From Beroe ovata (lineage: Eukaryota; Ctenophora; Nuda; Beroida; Beroidae), in assembly GCA_946803715.1 (NCBI GenBank), contig CAMPET010000400.1:1-22971 (forward strand): a stretch of 22,971 nucleotides of DNA, in the 5' to 3' direction. Under the pieces are notes generated by a model. It ran no database searches. It was not told where the DNA came from and worked only from the letters and a program-made list of their open reading frames with translations. Position numbers and translations under genes: made by a program. This document shows, in pieces, positions 1-12,200 of the stretch (the first letter of the stretch is position 1; each line of letters begins with the position of its first letter).

Positions 1-283
1 AGGGGAGGAGGACGTGAGTCGGACAGAGTTGAACGTCCAGTAAACCTGAAATAGATCGTGGTAAGGTTTAAAAACAAACAAAAACTTCATTTTGAGGGCG
101 ATATATTTTCCCAGAAAATTGATCCTCAATTTAAGATGTGTCTCACCTCCGGAGCTGGGATCCCCTCAACTTCACACGTCAATTGAGTGAAGGAGCCCTC
201 GTCGACTTCTTGGTTCCGTGGTGTCAAGGACGATATAAGTGGTGGTGCTACCAGCATAACCATAGCAGACGTCATGTTGACAC
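1..283 (-). CDS. Start of Ig16, truncated by the window edge
   Basis: Exons 147-283 (phase 1 to 0) and 1-45 (continues outside). The first completes the Ig15 G strand (SAMVMLVAPP), then begins a new domain with GSFTQLTCEVEGIPAPE and, across the splice, VYWTFNSVRL with the core Trp. The second Cys lies beyond position 1. One minisatellite monomer is embedded in the coding part (SLTPRNQ, about 220-235). Confidence 0.82.
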
Positions 284-3200
284 CTAGAGGCAGGAAAATG
301 GTGTCAATAAGATGAGTTCCCGTCACTAATGGTGTCAATAGCAGAAGTGGTGTCAGTGCTTGGAAACTCACCCTCAGAGTTAGTTCCAACACATGAGAAA
401 CATGGACCATCCTCCATTGTAACTTCACACATTGTCAACATGGAGAAGAACTCCCCGTTACGAATTTCAACCCTGCAACACATTGATTTTGAGATCTTGT
501 TCTCTTCTTAAGTTCCTCTGTGGTTATTTTAGTTTCTTAAATATCTCGTGGTGTCAAATGTGGTGTCACCCAAGGTATCACACGTGACACATGACTCACG
601 TGTCCATGTCATACCTGTCATCTGCTGTTGTTATTTGACCGTGGTCGTTCCACCAGGTGATATTGGGTTCAGGTCGGCCCTCAATCTCACAGACGAATGT
701 CAGACACTCTCCAACTCTTATCATGACATCTTCAATAGGACCGGTAACCAATGGTGAGCCTGAATCATGTCACGGTTGGAATATCTATAATTTGCCAACT
801 TGCAACTCGGTAATAACCAGAAATGCACATGTTTAAAAACTCACTATCTTTGCAGGTGATATGGGAGTTGCACGGCACAGTTTCGCTACTCTCGCCCACG
901 CAAACATTCCGGTCCTTGTTTTGACACACTCTCTCCCGGGTCTTGACACCACCGTCACACTCAGATGAGCACGGAGTGAACTCACTCCACTCCGTCCACC
1001 CTGACAGAAACAAAATGTGAAATTAGAGGTATCAGTTGCTAAATTCACAAGATAAATCAGCTACACGAAGATGTATTGATGTACGATCGATGTGTTTCAC
1101 TCCAGCTGGATGTGGACTGAGATCGGCATTTTGTCTCACCCAGAATTACAGTGACATCCATCTCCTGAGAGTCTTCCCCCGCAAAGTTATATCCAATACA
1201 CGTGTACTCTCCACTGTCAGATTCCGTCGCATTGGTGATCTGAACAGATACATGTGTCAAGGAAAATGACAGTCATGAGGTGGTGTCAACGATTTGAAAT
1301 TGCTCAATCATAGACATTAGACAGGTACTGTTTTCAAACCTTGAGGGTGAAGGTATTGTCTGAATTCAGAATGTGCACATTGTTACAGTTCTCCAGAGAC
1401 TCCCCATCCTTGAACCATTCAACGTGAAGTGGGAAACTTCCCGACATCTGAAAATAAATGAAAGTCGGTGTCAAGCTATGTTGTTAGGCAACCAAGAACA
1501 GATCTATAGTTGACCAAGAAGACGGGATGTCGATAAAAACAGCTGTCATGCGAATAGAAGCTAGTCGGTGTCCCAGTTCCAAATGAAATGGTGCCAATAT
1601 TCAGTGTCATGACTATTATATAACCTCGCACGTGAGAGTCAGTGTGTCTCCAGGTGAGTATGTCTCCTCATCGGAACCGTATGATTCCACCACTGGGGTC
1701 ACGGGACACGGCATAGTGGAACATGTCCTCGTCTGGGCAATGGGGGGGGTGAGAGTGAGAATCGTGTTTTAAAGTTGATTGAGAGATGAAAAACATGAAA
1801 GATGGAATTTGATGTCGTGATATACGTTGAGTGATGAGAAAGCAACGTAATCCTACGCCTACAATGGTAAGACTTATCAGATCACATGGATTACTGATGA
1901 GCTGGAGATGATGACTGACCTGTCGTCCAGATTGATCGTGACACATTCCAACGTTCATGTTCAGTGTATTGTAACACTTTTCATCTCTGTACTGCACGCC
2001 ATCACCACAGCTTACGTCGCATTCAGACCACTCACCATAATCACGCGGCACTACAAGAATTAGTTGTCGAACACAAGGAAATATTTCGAGCAGATGATAA
2101 GTAAGATCATCATTAATTCTGTTTGACAGACAGTATTTTCACCTTCCATATTGAGCTTGATGGTTTTTAGGTCATTACTGATGAAATTGGTAGCCTTGCA
2201 CGAGTATCGACCAGCATCCAGCTCAGTAAGATCAGAAATTGTGAGTGAAGTGAAGGAATCGTTGAGACGATTGATTTTGTATCTCTCACCATCTTCAAGA
2301 ACCTGTAAACAGACAAATTGACCAAAAAATTATAACCGTTCATCTGATGTACTTTTGCCAATGCAATGGAAGAACACGGCAATTCTGAAGAATTGGCTCC
2401 ATATCATTGGATTCACTTTGAATTTCAAGTTCAACTAAAACTCGTGATTAAAATTCACCTCGTTATTCAAAGTCCATGTTACATTGGGAGTTGGAGCACC
2501 GTTCACGTGACAAACCAATGTGATACTCGTTCCCTCCACCACACGCTCGTGTAACAGTATCTCACGAGGGAAGTCAGCTACAGCAGTACTGAAATCTGTA
2601 TCCTCCGGAGCAGAACTCTCGATAGAGAAGTGGACTAGGGACACTTTCACTTTCTCTGGAAGCGAGAGAAAATGTTAGATATCCTGAATTTGATTTCATG
2701 GGTGATGCTAAATGGTGTCAAGTGTTAAGATGCTAAATAGTGTCAAACAACTACATTTCTGAATTACCGAACACAGTGATGACACCCTCCTTCTTGTCAG
2801 CTCCTCTGCTATTGACAGCGACACAAGAGTATACACCGGTCACAGAGGTGTCCTCGACCATGAAGGAGAACGATATTGTCACCGTGTCTGAAGCGGTGTC
2901 AAAAAGTGGATTCTCATGGGATACTACTCAGCAACATGTCAAGGAAGGATGATGAATGTCAAGAAGTGGTTATGTCAAGAAGTGGTGTCAATAAGTTGTG
3001 TCAAGCAATAATGTCCGCAAGTGGTGTCAGCAAGTGGTGCCAAGAATTGATGCAAATAAGTGATGTCAGGCAGTATATTGTAAAGAAGTGGTGTCAAGCA
3101 ATAATGTCCGCCAGTGGTGTTAGCAAGTGGTGTCAAGCCTCACCGTCGCTCTCGTAGACCACATCAGAGGTGACCGGCTCATCGTCTTTCAGGATGTAAA

Positions 3201-6200
3201 TCTGAGGAGAGGGTCCTGCCGATGCTATACACGACACCTTCACTCGCTGTCCAATAAACACGGTCTGAGTTTCCGGTCCAGTGATAATCTCCGGTACTTG
3301 TTGACCTGATGGAGACGACTGATAATAGCGGTGGAATAAGCAGCGTTTAGCGGAAAATAAACCGGAGTTTTCGTCGATAAACAGCGGTAATTTGTACAAG
3401 TACAACTTGTTCAAAACTGGAGTTATCCAAAGCAAACCATGCCGAGAGACACGTATTCTTCACTAACTTCATCCTACCTCTCACACCAAGCGTGGCACTA
3501 GCACTGATAGTCTCATATCCATTCCGAGCGGTACACTTGTACAATCCAATCTGGTCACGTGACACTGGATCGATCACTAGATTGCCATCAGATGTCACAA
3601 GTGTGACGGCCGTCGTGAAAATCTGAATGAATTCAGCGTAAATATATTGATAAACCCTTCTGAATTCTGATTCCCTCCACAGCTTTTACCTCATTAGTTA
3701 TGACAACGAATCAGGCATATTACCTCTTCATCTTTGAGATACCAGGAAATCTCAGGAGTTGGTGAGCCAATAGCATTACACGACAGTGTCACACTGCCAC
3801 CAACGTTAGCAGTGGTGTCAACCGGTGTTACTGTGAACTCCAGCTTACCTGGTGAAGTGTCAACAGTCATCGCACTAGGATAGCTCTGAGCCCACCCTAC
3901 ATTGACACTGTGTACAATGTACATTGTACAACACAGGGAACATTATACAATGACAGCATGTACATTGTACAACACAGGGAACATTATACAATGACACCAT
4001 GTACAATTTACATAAAACATTGCACAAACCAGAGCATACATTACACATTGACACCATCACTCACCCCGAACTACGAGTTGGGCACTAGACTCTATCTTCT
4101 CCCGACCATTGCTTGCTTCGCACGTGTACGTGTGCCCACTATCCGCCGCGGTGGCGGGGGCGAATAGCAGACCACCCGTTGGCAGTGTCATGAGTCTGTC
4201 GGAGTCCGATGTGATGGGTGCCCCGTCCTGAGGGGTGTGTGTGTGTGTGTGTNGCATGTGCAGGCATTTCCCGACCGAGTTGGACCAAAAAATTTCTTGT
4301 GGGTGATTTTGAGGCTAGGGAGCAATGGATGAGCAGGGATTCGCATTGATTGGAGAAACTCGGGTTTTTTTGGTTCGCCCTAATGTACAATGTACATTGC
4401 ACAAACCAGAGCATACATTACACATTGACACCATGTACATTGTAAAAACCAGAGCATACATTACACATTGATACCATCACTCACCCCGAACCACTAGTTG
4501 GGCACTAGACTCTATCCTCTCCCGACCATTGCTTGCTTCGCACGTGTACGTGTGTCCACTATCCGCCGCGGTGGCGGGGGCGAATAGCAGACCACCCGTG
4601 GGCAGTGTCACGAGTCTGTCGGAGTCCAATGTGATGGGTGCCCCGTCCTGAGGGGTGTGTGTGTGTGGTTATGGGACGACGGTTCAGACGTCAGACCGGA
4701 TTCTACGATCATCTATCCTAGTTCAGATCCATGGACCATGATTCAAATCTCGATCCCGGAATTCTAAGATAATTGGAATGGAACGCTATATCATGATCTC
4801 TACTCAAGCCACTGCCCGTAATCCTCACCTTGTACCAGGTAATTGTGGGAAGGGGCAGGGACGTAGCACCGCACAACATCACGTGATTCTCCCCTGCTTC
4901 CACCACGGTGTCTTCGGGTTCCTCCACAAACTCCAACTTCTCTGTAAATTACACGACGTCATGATGAAAACATGACTATGTCACCTTGCCCAATCAAGTG
5001 CATGATTGTCATCGAGTGTTGCTCTGTGCTCAAGCTCTCATCGCATGTCGATATTTTAAAACGAGTGAATTTTAATAATTGATCAAGTTCAAAACTCACG
5101 GAGGATGAGGACTTGGAAATCTTGGTAATCTGTGCCGTACATGTTACTTGCCGTACACCGGTACCATTCAGCCATGCCCTCCTCAGCTTGGATGCGGATG
5201 ATGCTTGTTACCACGGAAACCTGCACATTATGCCATATATGGTATGATTGACGAACTATTCCCTCCCCCACCCGCCGAAATGTGACATATTCCATCACAA
5301 ACCTCCATGTCGGCTACATTCTCAGATCTGTAGAGTCCCCTGTAATCGACAGCAGGGAGATCGTCTCCACGGGGAATAATGGTCTGGGTGTTGGTCGGTG
5401 TGCCCCGTGCCTCGCATTCCATCTCAATGTCATCCCCGGGTTGGACATAGTACGTCTTGGGCGATGAGAGAATGGTCGGAGTTCTGCTATCTGGAGGAAA
5501 ATGGGTGTTTGAAGAGGCATCTTATTTTCACTTTTTGTATAGATGGTAGTTTACATCGGCATCACTAAGACACTTACTTATTCGGAGAGTGGTTATGTAG
5601 GCAGCATGACGAATATCATGAGTCTGCTCATCCTCCCTCCACCCGACATCTGTCCATCTGAGGAGTGTGTTCGTGGCGAAATCACGTGTTTCCTCGTCAT
5701 CTTCCATGGCAACTCTCCTCGGATATCCGATCATGGGACCAGGCACGCTGAAAAGTGTGTCGATTCCCACGCGAGAGAACTCCTGTAGTTTTCCTTCCTC
5801 TATGTCACTGATACTCAGAGCAAAGAGGATGTCCTCACTGCCATAGCTCAGTATGAGGTTCTCATCATGTGTTGTCATGGATACCATATTGGACAGGGGA
5901 CGAAGGAGGACAGGCGGAGTGGACGTGATGTTGTAGATACCTGGGCATGACAGAGGGTTACTCGGGCACTGATTGACAATCAAATTCCTCTCTCAGAATG
6001 ACATGTTTCTATGACAACATACCTCGCTTGTTGAGAGCTAGTACAGTCTTGTCGGGCAATGTCACCACAGACAATGCAGTTATCAGGCTAGGGTGACGGG
6101 TGGGATACGAGGTGAAGGTACGAGACACGAGTAGTGTGTCACTCGGGTCTGTGTAGTAAACAGTTCCTTCCCATGATACATGAAGAACCTGTAGAAAGAG

Positions 6201-9200
6201 AAATGGGGATACAGAACAACCCGCATAGTTAGCAATTTAATCCGCATAATGAGTAACTGATCCAGGGAATACGTCTTCCCAAACCTACCTTATTTCGAGG
6301 GGTGTGAATCTCTTCTCTCCCTTCTCCTATGCTATTCACTTTGAATCTCGCGATATCTCCCCCCATTTCCACCACATAGACCCAGCCGTCGCGTGACACT
6401 GCAGCACACTCCACCCCACTAACGGTGGGGATAGCACGCCATGAGGGCGCAGCTTGTCCCACACCTGAATCATCCACATACAACGTCCTGTCATACCCCA
6501 CTCCGTACACCGAGTCACCGTGGATACCAGCCCAGTGTAACATAGGACCGTATTCGGATAGACGACCAGTCCAGTTTCCATGGATACTCGGTTTTGTGAT
6601 CACGTGACCGGTCTTGCGCTCCTTAGCAACGATCGTGCTGTCCAGTAGGACTCCCACAGAGCTAATTTGTGACGGGGATGTATCCTCAGTCCATTCAGAC
6701 GCCCCTGTGTCCAGATTCCTGGTAAAGGGAGGGATTTTCCTAACAGTTTGTCAATATATAGGCCGAGTTTTTGAAACTTCTTAAGTTCTTAAAGCTCATT
6801 TTCCACGTACACGAGTTACTATATTGACCCGATAGAAAATTTTCGCCGGCGGAAAGGTATGTAAGTAGGAGAGCAGATGAAAGTTTTTATCATCACCATA
6901 TGACTTATTATGTGCTGTGTAATATGTGTATACAAAGTGAGGGTTGTCAGGCATTTATAGCGGCCTGCAGTTTCTGAGCTCAGGATAAAATGGAATATCA
7001 TATTGGAATGACGGGCGTAGTATAGTGTCAGAATAATATGTGTATAATATCTGTGTGTAAAAAGCATTCAAACGAATATGCCTATCATCGATAATAAGGT
7101 GGGAAGGAGGATTAGATTTTTCGAGAAATTCTACAGTTCTGAGAAAATTTAGTCTTTGAGAAGAAAAGAGGGAGAGAATAATTGCGAAAAAGTGATATTA
7201 CTCACAACATGTGGAAGAATTGTAACAGAAAAGTGTTTTCAAGTCATTCAGGTGTCAAAGGAAAACTTTGTTATGAAATTTTGGTGTCCTTACCTGTGCA
7301 GCATCTTGAAGGACACAACGTGAGATCCGAGGAGGACACCGTCCACCACAGCAATACTGTTCACACAGCACGAGTTGGGGAGGAGAGTGGGGTTGTCATG
7401 GTTACCACTCCTCGTGGTAACTGGTAGCGTGTACACGTGGTAATCACTCAGCACCAAGAACAGCGTCTGGGAATTATACGAATTTTGAGCGCGCTCGGAT
7501 TCCATGATGTCAAAAAGCCCCAGGTGGACAATCAAAAACTAAAAACTTAAAAAGAAGACGGGGATACCGCAATAACCGACAAGGACCTAACCTCCTCATA
7601 TACGGCAATATCTAGAACTCCGGCTGTGATGCCCACTGGAACAAAATCTTTCAAATCGGGGGACACGTAGGTCTTACCATCACCAAGCGTAGCAAGATAC
7701 TTGGGTTCTGAGAAAATGATTCCGGGATTAATTTCAATTTGTATGATTATTTCGATGATTCATGCCTCTGACAATTCTTTCTCTTACCGATAATTGCTTC
7801 TCTTACCGATAATTGAGAGGTTGACAGTGCGACTGGTGACACGGTCACGCCCATTAATCGCTGTCACCCTGTACCCTCCCTCGTGGTACGCTTGCACATC
7901 GAATATTTGCAGATGTCCATTTTCTTCACTGATACTGCAGTGCTTCCAGTCCTTGTCTACTGGGACAGCTGTACCATCCAACCTGCGAAATTACAATAAC
8001 ATTATCGTTAAAAGCAATTCAAACTACATTTGACCATTAGTTCATATTGCGAACAAGAATAACTTTGCGAAGGAGAACTCACTCAATCCTCTCCCAGATG
8101 TATCTCAGAGAAACACTACTCTCCACCTCAACTTCCATCTTGATATTTCCACCCAGATAGGTGATCTGTGACTCTGGGTGCTCCAGTATTCTCAGGGTAT
8201 CTAGGCGATTGTTCATTAGATGGTCTGAATGTAACAGAACCGTCCAAACTTTTTTATAATCACTATATCATATAGTCATCTTTAATTAGGGTTGTCAATT
8301 ACCGTAAACATTGACATCAACACTGTCGTGTGACATCACGCCATCAGTTTCAGCCTGACATCTGTAGTTGCCTTGATCCTCAAATCCAATGCTCGGAATT
8401 TCAAATTTCAGAGTCACCATGCCAACACTCTCCTGAGGGGAAAGCACGTCATTATGCACGTGACAAACACGTGATAACACGTTACCACAAAGTGTTGTCA
8501 GCTGTTCGTGGAATTCAATATGAACAATTTCCGGGGAATCGGTTGTTTTTGATCATAGTACTGCTCAACTTAGCAACATAGATTTTATAATCCCACTCTG
8601 TTATAGCCTTCGTGAATTTCCATGGTCATTGCAACATGTTATTGCATGCAGAGAGGGGAAAATAATATATGCAAACTTCCGGTACTTTTCACTCTCACAG
8701 CCTCGTACAAAACAAGTCTGAGACATAATAATAAAGTTGTGTACTACTCGGTGGAATTTGTTAAAGCTCTGCTGCAGGTGACAGGTCACATATTATAGTG
8801 TCAAAACATCGGGTGTAGGTCAGTTTGTGGAGAGCTGAAGGTGGAAGCCTTCAACATCGTCTATAACGCGTAGTACAGTGCTCGTAGATAGCAAAATAAT
8901 ATGTAGTCGTGAAAATCATTCAGCATCATTATGCTTTTGAGAGATGAGAAGAGTCACGAACCATTTTGTTGAATTGGACATCTCCCGGAATCACGTCCCG
9001 ATCATCGTGGGTAAGGCGTAGGACCGGCTTCTCCGATCCGGTATAGGTTACGTGACAGGTGGCAGTCACGTAAGATGCGGCGCTTATGTTGACAGATGAG
9101 GAGTAGGGGTTGTCATGGGAACTGACAGCAAGGTCTAACTTAACAACTGTTCCTGTAGGGATGAGTCAATGAGATTGATTACTGGACAATATTTTCTGTC

Positions 9201-12200
9201 AGAGTGAGTGGTTCAACTGACATAAACAGACTTGAAGAATAGACCAATTTTCGGGGAAATAATGGCAAATCAGAGTCATGTTCTGTAGAAGGAAGCCAGT
9301 TTAGGTACTCGCCAGTTTAGGTACTCGCGAAAGTAAAGGAACAAACCAGAACAAAAAGGAGCAGATATGAGTCGTGCAGCATCAATGAGTCCACAATTCT
9401 GCCCAGTGTAGGGTACCCACACGGGGTCAGTGAGAGAGAACTTCACGATGACGTCACCATCACGAGTTACTCCCAGCAGACCAGCGTGGTGGTAGCTCGA
9501 TATTGACACCAGGTCTCGATTGCCAGCACGTCCCATCGGCTGAAAATTGTACAATTGCTGTAACAATGAAGTGAATGTGAGGCGTTAGCTATAAAACCTG
9601 TACTATTATCATAACTCGACAAAACATACCTTCATGTCTCCATCACGACTGATAACAACCAGATCTCCGAACTGGGTGATACCGACAAAACCACTCCCGT
9701 ATACAGCAAAGTCTGACAGACCCAATCCGGAGGTAGTTCGAGTAGCGGAGTATTGACGGGATTGAGTGACGTCATGGTGGACTGAGAAGAGATCTCCGTC
9801 TTGGAGAATCCACACTTGACCAGAACAATCGACCTAGGGGAGAAGGGGGAGGTAACTGCCCTGTTACCCTTCTCACAATATGAGCAATAACGGCCATCGA
9901 CCAATGACCCGACATAGGGTGACGGCCCGCTACGGAAGTAGCAGATGCCCCCCAACTGGATTCGAATTAAAAGTGCGTTAATAAGGGCGCAAAGTCAATA
10001 CTCACCGCGATAGAGGAAGCAGTGAGGTCACCAAGTGTCCGGTGCCAGTTGTTGGACATCTTGTTCCGGGCATAGAGATACCCATCCTCTTCTCCGACTC
10101 CATACACGGCGCCCGATACTGACACTGCTATGCTCGTCATGGGCTGGTCAACCGTGGGAATCCTGCAGAGGATGACAGTATTACAGGAGCTTGAATATCC
10201 GTTGTCAACTTTGATTATGAGGGTCGAAACAAGCAGTCAATCAATCAAAGCGCTGGCCAGCGCCACTGTCACGGTCATAAGATACTGACGTCTGACAGCT
10301 TGTCCCAATGCGCGGAAACCAGTACATTTTTTGTTTGTTTTTTTGTTTGTTGTTGTTATTTTTACTTTTCTATAAGTTCTAATCCCCAGATCGACATCTC
10401 ACCTGACCCTGCTCCACCTATCCCCGTTCCTTCTCGCGATTCTGTAGTTCCTCGTGACCTGATAGTTCACCTCCGCAATATTCTCATCATCCAGTGTCTC
10501 GCCGTGACACCGTGACACCGTGGTGTCACACGCCACGTACTGACCACCTCCTCCCTCGCTGATGTACAGCTGACCACGTCGGGAGGTGATGTCCGACACT
10601 CGTTGAAGCGGATCGGAGAGTACTGTTTCCTGTGTGGAGATGAATCATGGGGGTGTGTCAAAGTTAGTTCGTTCGGTTAATGTAGCTGCCAGAGCCTTGT
10701 CATCCAATTTAAGGAATCTGAACGCGTTTCAAGACAACAACCCTCTCTGAGTAAATGAATTCTCGCATTGTTGAATTATTGATTTGCGCCCAACTTATCA
10801 CATACCCAGGTAAGGTTCCGTGGGTTCCATTTCACGAGCCAGTTAGAGGGGGTGACCCCGTAGACCACACCAGACACAACCGCCACCTTCTTCACACAGC
10901 AACTACCGTGAATATGTACCTGCGGCAGAGATATGTGAGATGGGATCACTAGCTGCGGGGATACAAATCTGTGCAGATTTGTGGTTAAATTAGGCGGTCA
11001 GGGGTTAGGTTTAGGGTTGTGAACATCGCATTGGTGTCCTTACATAAAGAGTAAAGCTCGGCGATTTGAACTGATTTGCAATTCAAATATCAGTACAGAG
11101 CTGTATACTTACAGGGGGAGTGTCAGTGTTGGGTGCGGTGTACAACTCATTGTCTCTCCCGACATAGAAAATGGAGTTGTCAGTCTCTGAAAACAGACAC
11201 ATGTCATGTTAGTCACTGTTATCGAGCAGTGTTGCTGTAATGACGATAGTAGGATGTGGTAAATGGATGATGATAAGATTAAGAATCGAACCTGCTATAT
11301 CGATGAACAGAGTGTCAGATTCGAGTTCCTCGCAAGAGGAATTGGCTGGAATTCTGTACAGGTTCCTGCCATCAGTACCGATAACTACCGGATCTAAGGA
11401 ATGGATATTGGATACAGGATATGGTTAATGGTTCACAATTTGCAGCGTATAATCGAGTGAAAAGCGTTAGTATAGCAGCTAAACTGAGTATTAGGTAATT
11501 CTAAGTACTGGGTACTGCATTTTGTAGCTTACCTTTCAAGGTAACTTTAGCCTCAGCAGTGATGCTACCCAAATCATTGCTAGCAACACAGCTATATCTA
11601 CCAGTATATTCTCGAGTCAGGAGGAAAGTTAGCTGGTGCTCTGGCAGATTCTAGACAGCGAGAGAATGCAAATCATTAGCAGTGTGCAAGATACTAGCTA
11701 AGATAGTGCAATTCCGGGAAGTAGGAGGAGTTGCGGAAGTAAGAAAAGCGAAACTTAGCAAATAAGATTAGCCACTAAAATAGCTACCAGAGGATAGCCA
11801 CTAAAATAGCCACCAGAGGATAGCCACTAAAATAGCGTAAATGTTACTCACAACGTCTTCATTATCGATCATCTTGTCGTTCCTATACCATGTGATGTCA
11901 GGTTTTGGACTACCAGTTGCTACACACATCAGAGTAACGTATTTGGAGTTAGGTAGTTCCGCCGTGGAGAGCGTTTGAGTTAGGGGTCGTACTTTGAATA
12001 CAGGAGCAGCTAGACGGGGGTGAGTGGTGTCAAGAAAAATGGTGTCACAGAAAAGTGGTGTCAAGAAAAGTGGTGTCAAGGGAAGTGGTGTCAAAGAAAA
12101 GTGGTGTCAGGGGTAGTGTGGAGTGAATTGGAGTCAAGGGATGTGGTGCCAAGGGGAGTGGTGTCTGGAGAATTGGTGTCAAGGGCAATGGAAGTAGTGG

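Noticed and set aside
2876-3157. Plus-strand 93-codon frame with repeated Cys/Gln
   Set aside because: Minisatellite translation opposite an Ig12 intron; no splice or start context.
4065-4647. True tandem Ig exon duplication
   Set aside because: The two copies are phase-incompatible in series and separated by an N, so an assembly artefact is simpler.
5543-5788. Plus-strand frames overlapping exons, including 6425-6607 and 15269-15583
   Set aside because: Antisense shadows of well-supported minus-strand exons with no recognisable domain.
10300-10515. Plus-strand frame with a Phe/Val/Cys-rich hydrophobic start
   Set aside because: It covers a T-rich intron tract and then the antisense of exon 10403-10629.
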